A DNA stretch of 64,000 nucleotides from Enterococcaceae bacterium (GCA_022649665.1 JALCOL010000006.1:38425-102424), one strand, 5' to 3'; positions 1 through 7,789 are shown, counted from the stretch's first letter. The notes: generated by a model not told the origin, from the sequence alone. Program-made: numbers and translations.

Positions 1-626
1 GGATCGCACTGGGAGTCGTCGGCGCCAACGCCGGTTTTTCCGCTTTGGAGCTTCTTTTGATGTCGCTGATCGTCTATGCCGGCAGTGCGCAGTTCGTCCT
101 GGTCAGCCTGTTAGTGATGGGAACACCGGTATCGGCGATCATATTTACGATTTTTTTGATCAATTTCCGGCACTTGCTGATGAGCATGAGCGTCGTCCCG
201 CATTACCGCGATCTTTCACTGATCAAGGGGATCATGTTCGGCTCGCTCTTAACAGATGAATCATATGGTGTATTGACGGTCGAGCTGCACGAAAAAACGA
301 AGCCGGGCTTTGCTTGGGTCCAAGGGCTCAACCTTACTGCTTACGCGACATGGGTCTTCGCAACTTTTTTAGGGGCGCTCTTGGGGGACATGATTCCGAA
401 TCCCGAGCGCTTTGGGCTGGATTACGCGCTGATCGCGATGTTTGCGGGGCTTTTTGCTGTCTCGGCGATCGATCAATATCAGCGGATCAAGCGCAAAACT
501 TGGATCTTGATTTTTGCAACGGTGGCTTCTTTGTTTATCAGTATGCGCTTTTTATCTGCGGAGATCAGTGTGATCTTGGCAACACTTTTGGGCGCGGGAC
601 TTGGGGTGATCTTGGATGATCGGTGA
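1..626 (+). CDS. azlC: AzlC, large subunit of branched-chain amino acid exporter (5' truncated)
   Basis: This gene is open from the window edge (reading frame begins at base 3), so its N-terminus lies outside. About 207 codons are visible. The AzlC hallmark near the visible start is a Gly/Ala-rich helix ending in VYAGSAQF, followed by several hydrophobic segments and a charged loop around visible codons 75-100. AzlC and AzlD form a two-component inner-membrane exporter of branched-chain amino acids and their analogues; the substrate here is inferred from the family. The TTG at base 45 is internal to the conserved region and is not the true start. The gene overlaps azlD by 11 bp, which suggests translational coupling. 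Confidence 0.88.
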   Translation, partial: IALGVVGANAGFSALELLLMSLIVYAGSAQFVLVSLLVMGTPVSAIIFTIFLINFRHLLMSMSVVPHYRDLSLIKGIMFGSLLTDESYGVLTVELHEKTKPGFAWVQGLNLTAYATWVFATFLGALLGDMIPNPERFGLDYALIAMFAGLFAVSAIDQYQRIKRKTWILIFATVASLFISMRFLSAEISVILATLLGAGLGVILDDR

Positions 627-942
627 TGCATATTTCTGGCTGGCAGTGATCGGCTGCGGATTTGTGACTTGGCTGCCGCGCGTTTTGCCGTTCATGCTGG
701 TAAAAAAGCTTACATTTTCGCCGAAACTGCTGCAGTTTCTTTCGTTTGTTCCGCTAACGATCTTGACAGCGCTGTTGTTTCAGAGCATTCTGGTCCCGCA
801 GGAACATGGTTTCCCGCATTTGGATGCATTGAAGAGCCTTGCGCTTGTGCCGACACTGATCGTCGGTTTTCGGACACGCGACTTAATGAAAACTGTTTTA
901 TGTGGTATTCTGATGATGGCTTTATTGCGCCTCATTACTTAA
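616..942 (+). CDS. azlD: AzlD, small subunit of branched-chain amino acid exporter
   Basis: This is a 108-residue hydrophobic protein with about four predicted membrane segments and the family's early TWLPRVLPF-type motif (residues 19-27). AzlD is the small partner of AzlC, and its usual length is about 100-110 residues. The ATG lies inside the 3' end of azlC, a normal arrangement for this pair. The next gene, cvfB, begins 16 bp after the stop, so all three may share a transcript, although the functions look unrelated. I see no terminator between azlD and cvfB. Confidence 0.85.
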   Translation: MIGDAYFWLAVIGCGFVTWLPRVLPFMLVKKLTFSPKLLQFLSFVPLTILTALLFQSILVPQEHGFPHLDALKSLALVPTLIVGFRTRDLMKTVLCGILMMALLRLIT

Positions 943-958
943 GAAAGAAGGAGATAAA

Positions 959-1828
959 GTGAATGTGACTGGTTCTGAATTCACAGGCATGATTATCGAT
1001 GAAAATAAAGACAATTATTTTGTACAAAAAGAAGGACAGACATTTCGCTTGCCGAAAGCGGAACTCGAAGAAGAGGCGGCATTGGGAACGGCACTTCATG
1101 GTTTTGGTTATGAAGACCAAGAGCATCATCTGCGTTTTACGACGCGGCTGCCTGAGGCGCGTCCTGGACATTTCGCTTTCGGGACCGTGACTGCGTCTCG
1201 CCGCGACTTGGGCGTTTTTGTTGATGTCGGTCTACCGGAAAAAGATATCGTCGTTTCGCTGGATGAGCTGCCGACGATGCATGAACTGTGGCCCAAAAAA
1301 GGCGATCGTTTGATGGTCACGATGAGAACTGATGATAAAAACCGCTTGTGGGGCGAGCTCGCGGATGAGAAAATTTTTTCGTCGCTTGGCAAAAAAGCGC
1401 CGGAATCGATGAAAAATCATGATATCACCGGCACGGTCTACCGTTTGAAGCTCGCCGGCAGCTACGTTTTGACTGATGATTATTATTTGGGCTACATTCA
1501 TCCCAGTGAACGTTACCAAGAGCCGCGACTCGGGGAAGTCGTCAAGGGGCGCGTGATCGGAGTCAATCCGTATGGAGTCTTGAATTTGTCGCTCAAACCG
1601 CGGGCATATGAAACGATCAATCAAGATGCTGAGATGCTCAAAGTAATGCTCGAACAGGCAAATGATCATTTTCTACCGTTCAATGATCATTCAGCACCGG
1701 AAGATATCCAAAAACATTTTGCGATGAGCAAAGGCCAGTTCAAAAGGGCCCTCGGACACTTGCTGAAAAATAAAGAGATCACTCAAAACGAAAACGGGAT
1801 CCAATTAGCCGACAAAACTATTAAATGA
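959..1828 (+). CDS. cvfB: CvfB/YitL-family S1-domain RNA-binding protein
   Basis: This 289-residue protein starts with GTG behind a strong SD (AAGGAG at about 949-954). It contains tandem S1-like OB folds. The clearest has the DLGVFVDVGLPEKD pattern near residues 80-95; another lies near residues 145-210 (GTVYRLKLAGSYVLTDDYYLGYIH). A C-terminal winged-helix-like region follows (about 225-285). This matches the CvfB (conserved virulence factor B)/YitL family in length and domain order. CvfB binds RNA and affects virulence gene expression in Staphylococcus; its role here is unknown. It sits between azlD and the fur promoter region. Confidence 0.85.
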   Translation: MNVTGSEFTGMIIDENKDNYFVQKEGQTFRLPKAELEEEAALGTALHGFGYEDQEHHLRFTTRLPEARPGHFAFGTVTASRRDLGVFVDVGLPEKDIVVSLDELPTMHELWPKKGDRLMVTMRTDDKNRLWGELADEKIFSSLGKKAPESMKNHDITGTVYRLKLAGSYVLTDDYYLGYIHPSERYQEPRLGEVVKGRVIGVNPYGVLNLSLKPRAYETINQDAEMLKVMLEQANDHFLPFNDHSAPEDIQKHFAMSKGQFKRALGHLLKNKEITQNENGIQLADKTIK

Positions 1829-1888
1829 GAATAATTACAATAAAATGGCGAAGTCAGCGGCTTTTAACGTTTCTTAATTGAGAATCGC

Positions 1889-1930
1889 TTGATTTTTATG
1901 ATCAATAAAACTATAATGAGAATAGTTATC
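1889..1930 (+). promoter_or_regulatory. fur promoter with overlapping Fur-box-like operator
   Basis: A -35 TTGATT (1889-1894) is followed 17 bp later by a perfect -10 TATAAT (1912-1917). The 19-bp stretch 1912-1930 matches the classical Fur box in 15 of 19 positions by hand alignment and covers the -10. Binding there would block RNA polymerase, so the Fur-family gene just downstream is probably autoregulated. A second, weaker AT-rich element (GAGAATAATTACAAT) lies at about 1828-1842. The operator call rests on consensus matching only. Confidence 0.7.
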
Positions 1931-1950
1931 AAACGATTGAGGTGGCAAAA

Positions 1951-2448
1951 TTGAAAAACGCGGAAGTTTTGAAAAAGATCAAAGATCAACTCCACAATGG
2001 CGGGTACAAATTGACCCCTCAACGTGAAGCAACTGTCTTGGTGCTGCTGCAAGATCAAAAAACACATATGTCAGCAGAAGAAGTCTATATGAAAGTCAAA
2101 GAGAAGAGTTCTGATATCGGTTTGGCGACGGTCTACCGGACTCTTGAGATCTTGACGGATCTGAAGATCGTCGATAAAGTGACATTTACCGATGGCTTGG
2201 CACGCTACGATCTGCGCAAAGAAGGGGCAAAGCATTTCCATCATCATCTTTTATGCATCGAGTGCGGCAAGATCGAAGAAGTCGAAGATGATCTGCTTTC
2301 GGGCGTGGAAAAGATCGTTGAAGAAAAATATCACTTTTTGGTGAAAGATCACCGGCTGACGTTTCACGGGATCTGCAGCTCTTGCCAAAAAAAGCATAGC
2401 CAAGAAGACAGCGAAAAATTATCGAAACTGCATGACGTCATTGAATAG
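1951..2448 (+). CDS. fur: Fur-family metal-dependent transcriptional regulator
   Basis: A 165-residue Fur-family repressor. The N-terminal winged helix carries LTPQREA and LATVYRTLEIL, the recognition-helix signature. It is followed by an HFHHHLLC metal-binding segment and two CxxC pairs (about C102/C105 and C142/C145) that would hold structural zinc. I choose TTG at 1951 because the SD GAGGTGG (1939-1945) sits 5 bp before it. The in-frame GTG at 1942 lies inside that SD. Fur, PerR and Zur cannot be told apart with certainty from sequence alone. Position directly upstream of xerD is the same as fur in Bacillus, which favours Fur. Confidence 0.85.
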   Translation: MKNAEVLKKIKDQLHNGGYKLTPQREATVLVLLQDQKTHMSAEEVYMKVKEKSSDIGLATVYRTLEILTDLKIVDKVTFTDGLARYDLRKEGAKHFHHHLLCIECGKIEEVEDDLLSGVEKIVEEKYHFLVKDHRLTFHGICSSCQKKHSQEDSEKLSKLHDVIE

Positions 2449-2465
2449 CACTAGAAGTTGAACCC

Positions 2466-2500
2466 GGGGTGGTGACTGTTTGTCACGATCCCTTTTTTTT
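2466..2500 (+). terminator. Intrinsic terminator after fur
   Basis: A hairpin with stem GGG-TG-GTGAC (left arm) pairing to GTCAC-GA-TCCC (right arm) and a TGTTT loop is followed by at least eight T residues. It ends the fur transcript and separates it from xerD. Confidence 0.75.
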
Positions 2501-2568
2501 TGCGAAAAGATTCGCTTTTTGAACAAAATTTTATTATGATGGAAAGATGGATAAAGGAGGGGAGCCGA

Positions 2569-3453
2569 TTGAACGATTGGATCAATGATTATCTGCATAC
2601 ACTCAAGATCGAACGCGGCTTGTCGGAAAATTCCCTCGCGAGTTACGGCCGCGACTTGCGCTATTTCGCGGCATTTTTACAGGAAAATGAATTGACGCTG
2701 CTAGATGCCGCACAGGAAAATGTGCGCGCCTATTTAGAATCACTGAAGAAAAACGGCCGCTCCACTCGTTCAGTTGCGCGTTTGATTTCTTCGCTGCGCG
2801 GTTTTTATCAGTATCTGCATCAGCTGAAAGTGATCGATCAAAACCCAATGGCGACGATCGATTCGCCGAAGCCGGCGCGGCATTTGCCGGAAGTTCTTTC
2901 ATTAAAAGAAACAGAAAGGCTTTTGGAAGCGCCGGATACGACAAAAACGCTTGGGATCCGCGACCGGGCGATCCTGGAAGTGATGTATGCGACGGGCTTG
3001 CGCGTTTCCGAATTGATCCATATCCAGTTGGCGGACCTGCATTTGGCAGAAGGATTGATCGTGACGATCGGCAAAGGCGACAAAGAACGGCTGGTCCCGC
3101 TCGGGACGCAAGCGATCCGCTGGGTCGAAAAATATTTGGCAGACTCCCGGCCGCTGCTCTTAAAAGGACGGCGAGATCCTTTTCTTTTTTTGAATTTTCA
3201 CGGGCGGCCGCTGACGCGCCAGGGGATCTGGAAGAATCTTCAGCAGACCGTTCGGAATGCCGGGATCAATAAACGCGTCACCCCGCATACACTCAGACAT
3301 TCTTTCGCAACGCATTTGCTGGAAAATGGTGCTGATCTGCGGACGGTCCAAGATCTTTTAGGGCACGCCGATATTTCGACGACTCAGATTTATACACATG
3401 TTTCCAAAAAAAGGCTCAGCGATGTCTACCATGCACATTTTCCGCGCGCATAA
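2569..3453 (+). CDS. xerD: Site-specific tyrosine recombinase XerD
   Basis: A 294-residue tyrosine recombinase, the normal XerD length. The N-terminal SAM-like core-binding domain (about 1-90) is followed by the catalytic domain with [10 protein letters not shown] (first catalytic Arg), GKGDKERLVPL (Lys), HTLRHSFATHLL (His/Arg), LGHADISTTQIYTHV (His and nucleophile Tyr). With XerC it resolves chromosome dimers at dif near the terminus. I choose the TTG at 2569, which has AAGGAGG at 2554-2560; the open frame runs further up to 2500, but without an SD. A second Xer recombinase gene lies at 37378-38280. Proximity to fur and scpAB favours XerD for this one. Confidence 0.93.
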   Translation: MNDWINDYLHTLKIERGLSENSLASYGRDLRYFAAFLQENELTLLDAAQENVRAYLESLKKNGRSTRSVARLISSLRGFYQYLHQLKVIDQNPMATIDSPKPARHLPEVLSLKETERLLEAPDTTKTLGIRDRAILEVMYATGLRVSELIHIQLADLHLAEGLIVTIGKGDKERLVPLGTQAIRWVEKYLADSRPLLLKGRRDPFLFLNFHGRPLTRQGIWKNLQQTVRNAGINKRVTPHTLRHSFATHLLENGADLRTVQDLLGHADISTTQIYTHVSKKRLSDVYHAHFPRA

Positions 3454-3483
3454 TTACAAATACTGAAAAAGAGGGATTCTGCA

Positions 3484-4224
3484 ATGGCTTTGGAATTGAA
3501 ACTGGAAATTTTTGAAGGGCCGCTCGATCTCCTGCTTCATTTGATCCGCACGATGGAGGTTGATATTTACGATATCCCGATTTCTGAGATCACGAAGCAG
3601 TATATGAAATACTTGGAAACGATGCAGACCCTTCAGCTGGAAGTTGCCGGCGAGTATGCAGTAATGGCGGCAACGTTAATGGCTCTTAAGTCGCGGATGC
3701 TCTTGCCGGCAGTGCAGGCGGAGATCGAAGACGATGCATTTGCGGGAGAGGATCCGCGGGAAGACTTGATCCAGCAGCTGCTGGCGTATCGAAAATTTAA
3801 ATATGCGGCCGGCGAGCTGCAAAAAAAAGAAACTCAGCGGGCGGCGCATTATCTGCGGGCCCCAAAAATTTTCGAGATCCAGGAAAAAACTTTGCCGCTT
3901 TCACCCAATGCGGTCACGACGATCGATTTGTTTTTAGCGTTTCAAGAGGTCCTTGCCAAGCAATATCCGCATGACAACGCACAAGTGCACATCGATGAAA
4001 TTCACATCGAAACACAAAAAGAAAAGATCCTTGCCCGCTTAGCGAAAGTCGAAATATTGGATTTTGGAACACTTTTCACTGGCCGTACGAAAGAAGAGCT
4101 TGTGATGACGTTTCTCGCTGTCTTGGAGCTGATGAAAGAGCAAATGATCGATGCCGTGCAGCCGGAGCCGTTTGAGGAGATCCGGCTGATCAAAAAAGAA
4201 ATCGAAGGAAGAGCGAATGAATAA
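3484..4224 (+). CDS. scpA: Segregation and condensation protein A
   Basis: A 246-residue kleisin. The N-terminus has the conserved FEGPLDLLLHLI motif (residues 10-21), which binds the SMC neck, and AGEYAVMAATLMALKSRMLLP at about 57-77. The C-terminal winged helix (about 170-240) includes DFGTLFTGRTKEELV. ScpA bridges the SMC heads and binds ScpB, forming the SMC-ScpAB condensin that organises and segregates the chromosome. It overlaps scpB by 8 bp, which indicates translational coupling. The order xerD-scpA-scpB-rluB is typical of lactobacilli. Confidence 0.95.
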   Translation: MALELKLEIFEGPLDLLLHLIRTMEVDIYDIPISEITKQYMKYLETMQTLQLEVAGEYAVMAATLMALKSRMLLPAVQAEIEDDAFAGEDPREDLIQQLLAYRKFKYAAGELQKKETQRAAHYLRAPKIFEIQEKTLPLSPNAVTTIDLFLAFQEVLAKQYPHDNAQVHIDEIHIETQKEKILARLAKVEILDFGTLFTGRTKEELVMTFLAVLELMKEQMIDAVQPEPFEEIRLIKKEIEGRANE

Positions 4225-4813
4225 AATTGCCGAACTGGAGGCTTTGCTTTTCATTGCCGGAGAAGACGGCATCGAAGCGCGCAGGATCTGCGAACTGCTT
4301 GAAATTTCTTCACTGCAATTACAAGAACTATTGAGCACACTCCAAAAAAAATATCAAACGGATGAAACAAGCTGCTTTTGCCTGTTGGAAGTTGAGGACC
4401 GCTCTTATTTAGCGACGAAAGAAAACTTTGCGGAGCTCTTGGAGCGCTACGGACATTCACCGCTGAAGCAGAAATTGTCACAGGCCGCAGTTGAAACATT
4501 GGCGATCATCGCCTATCGCCAGCCGATCTCGCGAATCGAGATCGAACAGATCCGCGGCGTGCAGGCGGCGAGCGCGCTGAATACGCTCTTGAACCGCAGT
4601 CTGATCACAGAACGCGGACGAATGGAGGGACCGGGGCGCGCGATCCTTTACGGCACCACCCAATATTTTCTTGATTATTTCGGATTGAAAGATTTAACCG
4701 AACTGCCCGATATTTCGGGAATGGAAGAAGAATACGCTGCCGCTTTGCCCGAAGAGCTGTTTAATGATCGCTCAGGCGAGCCGGAAGACAATATAACGAC
4801 AGAGGATGAATAA
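4217..4813 (+). CDS. scpB: Segregation and condensation protein B
   Basis: A 198-residue protein with two winged-helix domains. The ScpB signature LSQAAVETLAIIAYRQPISRIEIEQIRGV lies at about residues 87-115 (abridged landmarks: AIIAYRQPI and IRGVQAA). ScpB dimerises and binds ScpA in the SMC complex. The C-terminal tail after about residue 165 is acidic, as in many homologues. The ATG lies within the last codons of scpA, and the stop falls 4 bp before the rluB start chosen here. Confidence 0.95.
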   Translation: MNKIAELEALLFIAGEDGIEARRICELLEISSLQLQELLSTLQKKYQTDETSCFCLLEVEDRSYLATKENFAELLERYGHSPLKQKLSQAAVETLAIIAYRQPISRIEIEQIRGVQAASALNTLLNRSLITERGRMEGPGRAILYGTTQYFLDYFGLKDLTELPDISGMEEEYAAALPEELFNDRSGEPEDNITTEDE

Positions 4814-4817
4814 ACGA

Positions 4818-5528
4818 ATGGAAAGATTGCAAAAAGTAATCGCTCATGCGGGAGTCGCTTCCCGCCGCAAATCAGAAGAGCTGATCGAAGCAGGCCGTGT
4901 GAAAGTCAACGGCAAAACTGTCACAGCATTGGGTACAAAAGTAGCAGTCGATGATGTGATCGAAGTCGACGGGGTGCCGCTCGACAAAGAGCCGCTGGTC
5001 TATTACTTATTTTACAAGCCGCGCGGCGTGATCTCGGCAGCGAGTGACAATAAAGGCCGAAAAGTAGTTACCGATTTTTTTCCGGAAGTCGATGAACGCA
5101 TTTATCCGGTCGGACGTTTGGACTATGACGCTTCCGGCCTGATCTTACTGACTAACGACGGCGCGTTTGCGCAAGCTTTGGCGCATCCTTCGAAAAAAAT
5201 CGATAAAGTCTATGTGGCAAAAGTCAAAGGGCTCCCCACGCGTGAAAAGCTCGCACCGCTCAAAAAAGGAATCTATCTTGATGGGCGAAAAACCGCTCCG
5301 GCGAAAATCAGCATTCTTTCGGCTGACCGCCAAAAGGAGAACGGGATCGTGCAGCTGACGATCCATGAAGGCCGCAATCATCAAGTAAAAAACATGCTGA
5401 AAGCAGTCGGCTATCCGGTGGAGAAGCTGAAACGCGAAAAATTCGGGCCGTTTACGCTGGAAGGAATGCAGTCCGGCGACAAACGTGCACTTTCCCGCCG
5501 TGAAGTCGAGCGGCTGTTTCCTTTTTAA
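4818..5528 (+). CDS. rluB: Ribosomal large subunit pseudouridine synthase B
   Basis: A 236-residue RsuA/RluB-type pseudouridine synthase. An N-terminal S4 RNA-binding domain (about 1-60, with LQKVIAHAGVASRRKSE) precedes the catalytic domain with VGRLDYDASGLILLTNDG, where the Asp in GRLDYD is the nucleophile, and EGRNHQVKNML near the C-terminus. It modifies 23S rRNA in the peptidyl-transferase region. I choose ATG 4818 because AGAGGA (4801-4806) is suitably spaced from it and MERLQKVIA is the usual family N-terminus. The upstream in-frame ATG 4806 abuts that SD. Confidence 0.9.
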   Translation: MERLQKVIAHAGVASRRKSEELIEAGRVKVNGKTVTALGTKVAVDDVIEVDGVPLDKEPLVYYLFYKPRGVISAASDNKGRKVVTDFFPEVDERIYPVGRLDYDASGLILLTNDGAFAQALAHPSKKIDKVYVAKVKGLPTREKLAPLKKGIYLDGRKTAPAKISILSADRQKENGIVQLTIHEGRNHQVKNMLKAVGYPVEKLKREKFGPFTLEGMQSGDKRALSRREVERLFPF

Positions 5529-5544
5529 AAAACAAACAAGCTGC

Positions 5545-5573
5545 TTGCATCTTGAAACCGTTTCAGCTATACT
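5545..5573 (+). promoter_or_regulatory. Promoter of the ribU transcript
   Basis: TTGCAT (5545-5550) and TATACT (5568-5573) are separated by 17 bp and lie just upstream of the FMN aptamer, as expected for the riboswitch transcript. Confidence 0.65.
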
Positions 5574-5589
5574 AAAGTCACAATAAAGG

Positions 5590-5776
5590 TACATCTTCGG
5601 GGCAGGGTGAAATTCCCGACCGGTGGTTAAAGTCCACGAACCGGCATTGGCCGGCTGACTTGGTGAAATTCCGAGACCGACAGTAAAGTCTGGATAAAGA
5701 AGATCAGCTTATTTGAATTGAATTCAAATAAGACATTGATTTTATGCCCTGTTCATAAAATCAATGTCTTTTTTTG
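5590..5776 (+). ncRNA. FMN riboswitch (RFN element) with expression platform
   Basis: The RFN core is clear: TCTTCGGGGCAGGGTGAAATTCCCGACCGG-type first segment, GGTTAAAGTCCACGAACCGGC, then TTGGTGAAATTCCGAGACCGACAGTAAAGTCTGGATAAAGAAG (conserved landmarks between 5593 and 5704). The aptamer binds flavin mononucleotide. Downstream are a perfect 12-bp dyad (5708-5732) and a strong terminator hairpin (5731-5769 plus T tract). FMN should therefore stop transcription before ribU. The gene it controls, ribU, fits exactly. Confidence 0.95.
5731..5776 (+). terminator. Riboswitch terminator before ribU
   Basis: A perfect 16-bp stem (5731-5746 with 5754-5769), a 7-nt loop CCCTGTT and a run of T follow the FMN aptamer. 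The first two bases overlap the end of the preceding dyad, so the two hairpins may compete, which suits an antiterminator/terminator switch. Confidence 0.88.
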
Positions 5777-5841
5777 TTTTTCGAGTTCGATCAATTGAGC
5801 AGAGCGCAACGAGATGACCGTATCTTAGGAGGAATTGTTTT

Positions 5842-6441
5842 ATGCAAAGAAACAAGGTTACCAGAATGACGACGATTGCCGTTTGCGCTGCAATGGGGAT
5901 GGTATTGCAATTTATTGCGATCCCGTTTCCGGTATTTTCTTTTTTGAAGATCGACTTTTCTGATCTGCCGGTCTTGATCTCGATGTTTTTATTTGGACCG
6001 GCTGCCGGGATCTTTACGGCATTTATCCGTTCATTTCTGCATTTGCTTTTGACCGGGATGGATCCGGCAAATATCGTCGGGGATATTGCTAGTTTCATTG
6101 CAACGAGCGCGTTCACGCTGCCGATCTATTATTTCTTTAGAAAAGGCTTGACCCGCAAAAACAAAGCACTTGGCGTCGTGAGCGGGACGCTGTTGATGAC
6201 AGCGATCATGAGTATCGCCAATTATCTGGTGATCACGCCGCTTTATCTGACATTTTTCGGTCTGACGGCCCAAAAAATGCTGGGGATGAATCTTGCTTCT
6301 TACGTTGCTGTCGGCGTTTTACCGTTCAATTTGATCAAAGGGCTGATCGTAAGCGTCGTGTTTTTAGTTTTTCATGCGAAACTGCTGCCGTGGCTCAGCC
6401 AAAAGCAGCATGTCCATTCAGTGGTGATCAATCATAAGTAA
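5842..6441 (+). CDS. ribU: Riboflavin ECF transporter substrate-binding protein RibU
   Basis: A 199-residue membrane protein with about six hydrophobic segments. The N-terminal TTIAVCAAMGMVLQF and the DLPVLISMFLFGPAAGIFTAFIRSFLHLLL region are typical of RibU S-components. RibU binds riboflavin outside the cell and works with the shared EcfA-EcfA'-EcfT energy module, which is not encoded in this window. The gene has an AGGAGG SD (5828-5833) and is controlled by the FMN riboswitch upstream. It ends before a very long inverted repeat at 6486-6548. Confidence 0.93.
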   Translation: MQRNKVTRMTTIAVCAAMGMVLQFIAIPFPVFSFLKIDFSDLPVLISMFLFGPAAGIFTAFIRSFLHLLLTGMDPANIVGDIASFIATSAFTLPIYYFFRKGLTRKNKALGVVSGTLLMTAIMSIANYLVITPLYLTFFGLTAQKMLGMNLASYVAVGVLPFNLIKGLIVSVVFLVFHAKLLPWLSQKQHVHSVVINHK

Positions 6442-6485
6442 AAAATCACTTTGAAGCCATAAAGTGTGCTGCTTGTTGAATAAAA

Positions 6486-6548
6486 AGAATAATTGGAGAA
6501 CAGGACCGCGGCAAAATTTTTGCCGCGGTCCTGTTCTCCAATTATTCT
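6486..6548. terminator. 31-bp perfect inverted repeat, bidirectional terminator between ribU and fer
   Basis: Bases 6486-6516 pair perfectly with 6518-6548 around a single central T. The GC-rich part of the stem is flanked by A/T runs on both sides of the centre. It lies between converging ribU (+) and fer (-), and its right end covers the fer stop codon. It can terminate transcription in both directions. It is longer than ordinary terminators in this window. Confidence 0.75.
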
Positions 6549-6748
6549 AATAATAGTGCACCAGCTGGACAGCGCCGGACGGCTTGGCCAACTTTCTCAA
6601 GCAGTGCCGGGCAGATGTTTTCGCGCTCAGCAGCCGTATCCAGCCGGAAACAAACGATCCCGTCCGCATCGCAGTCAAAAGTTTCAGGGGCGATGATTTG
6701 GCAGCGCCCGCAGGCGATACAGTTTTCTGGTATAATTTTACAATACAT
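6542..6748 (-). CDS. fer: Ferredoxin, single 4Fe-4S cluster
   Basis: A 68-residue protein with CIACGRC (C10, C13, C16) and a distal CP (C60), the four-cysteine ligand pattern of small single-cluster ferredoxins such as Bacillus Fer. An extra Cys at about 46 may pair or be free. It carries electrons in the cytoplasm; its redox partners are not identifiable here. The SD AAGGAG sits on the minus strand 8-9 bp before the ATG. It is divergent from ypbB, with only 27 bp between the two start codons. Bacillus also has fer beside ypbB-recS. Confidence 0.9.
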   Translation of the reverse strand: MYCKIIPENCIACGRCQIIAPETFDCDADGIVCFRLDTAAERENICPALLEKVGQAVRRCPAGALLLE

Positions 6749-6775
6749 TCGATTCGCTCCTTGGAGGGAAAAACA
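6731..6775. promoter_or_regulatory. fer/ypbB start region with back-to-back ribosome binding sites
   Basis: The palindrome CTCCTTGGAG (about 6758-6767) provides GGAGG on the + strand for ypbB and AAGGAG on the - strand for fer. An extended -10 (TGGTATAAT, TATAAT at 6731-6736) lies inside the fer coding region and could start ypbB transcription. I see no good -35 for it. Confidence 0.6.
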
Positions 6776-7789
6776 TTGTCTGATTCTTTTATTTTATTGC
6801 TATTTCGCTCAGGTTTCAAGATGCGCCGCAGCACGCCTTATCATTTGCTGCGCGGCAAGCGGACCAGCTCGATTCTGTGTTTCGGTTTTTTTTACGAGCT
6901 GCTTCCGCTTTTTGGCCTGCTTCCGCGTCTTTCCAAAACAGAATATGAAGCGGCGATCGCTCGAAGTATCAAAAAAGGCTTGCTGATTGCAAGCGGTGAG
7001 ACGATCCAGCTGGCACCAGCGGTCACTGATCAGCTCAGCATCCCGCACGGACTGGACGCTTACCGCTGGGGAAGAGACGACGAAAAAAAGCGTCAGCTTT
7101 TATGGTTTGCTTTACAGGTATCTTCAAATTTAGCTCATCAAATGACCGACTATTTCCCGCTGGAAGGACAGTGGGCTAATCGGCAGATCGTCAAAGATTG
7201 GTTGAAAAAGCAGCCGCTGGATCAAATCTCTTTTCTCAAAAAATTCCAAGCGGAGTGGCAGCAGCTCTTCAGTGCTTTGCCGGCGGATGCTGGCGAACGG
7301 CTCAGCCGGACTTGGAGCGGATATGGGCAAGTCGGCGAAAGCATGCAGGCGGTTTATCCAAAAGCGCCGGAGTATCCTGAGGCAGTGCTGCTTCAAGCCA
7401 AGGCAGATCTACACATGCTGCTTGCCGCGCTTGAAAAATTGCCGCTGCCGCTTCTCCGCGCGCTGGTTGCCGGCTTTCCGCCTCTTCCGCCAACGCTTTC
7501 TGCCACGAAAGAACTATTAAAAGAAGAGATTGATTTTGATACGCTGGTCCGCCGGCGCCGATTAAAGGCCAGTACATTGCGCGATCATTTGCTTGATCTG
7601 GCGATCTATGACGCCCAATTTCCGTTTGCCTATTTTGTCAGTCCGGCCGCACTCCGCGATTTTTCAAAGCGTCCGTTAGAAGAGCTGCGCGACTGGGAAT
7701 ATAATGAGCAAGATTCTGCCTATGATTTTTTCATTTTTCGTTTGGCACAAATTTATTTGTTGAAGGAGGCGCAGAAAAATGGTGAATGA
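6776..7789 (+). CDS. ypbB: YpbB-family helix-turn-helix protein
   Basis: A 337-residue protein of the YpbB family, which has no established function. The C-terminal third (about 270-330) carries a helix-turn-helix of the type found beside RecQ helicases (KASTLRDHLLDLAIYD). I choose TTG 6776, preceded by GGAGGG 7 bp upstream; the frame continues further upstream but only antisense to fer. The stop overlaps the recS start by 11 bp, so YpbB and RecS are probably made together and may act in the same DNA repair process. This is inference from neighbourhood. Confidence 0.8.
   Translation: MSDSFILLLFRSGFKMRRSTPYHLLRGKRTSSILCFGFFYELLPLFGLLPRLSKTEYEAAIARSIKKGLLIASGETIQLAPAVTDQLSIPHGLDAYRWGRDDEKKRQLLWFALQVSSNLAHQMTDYFPLEGQWANRQIVKDWLKKQPLDQISFLKKFQAEWQQLFSALPADAGERLSRTWSGYGQVGESMQAVYPKAPEYPEAVLLQAKADLHMLLAALEKLPLPLLRALVAGFPPLPPTLSATKELLKEEIDFDTLVRRRRLKASTLRDHLLDLAIYDAQFPFAYFVSPAALRDFSKRPLEELRDWEYNEQDSAYDFFIFRLAQIYLLKEAQKNGE

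Noticed and set aside
45..626. TTG at base 45 as the azlC start
   Set aside because: The AzlC conserved sequence continues upstream in frame to the window edge, so the gene is truncated rather than starting here.
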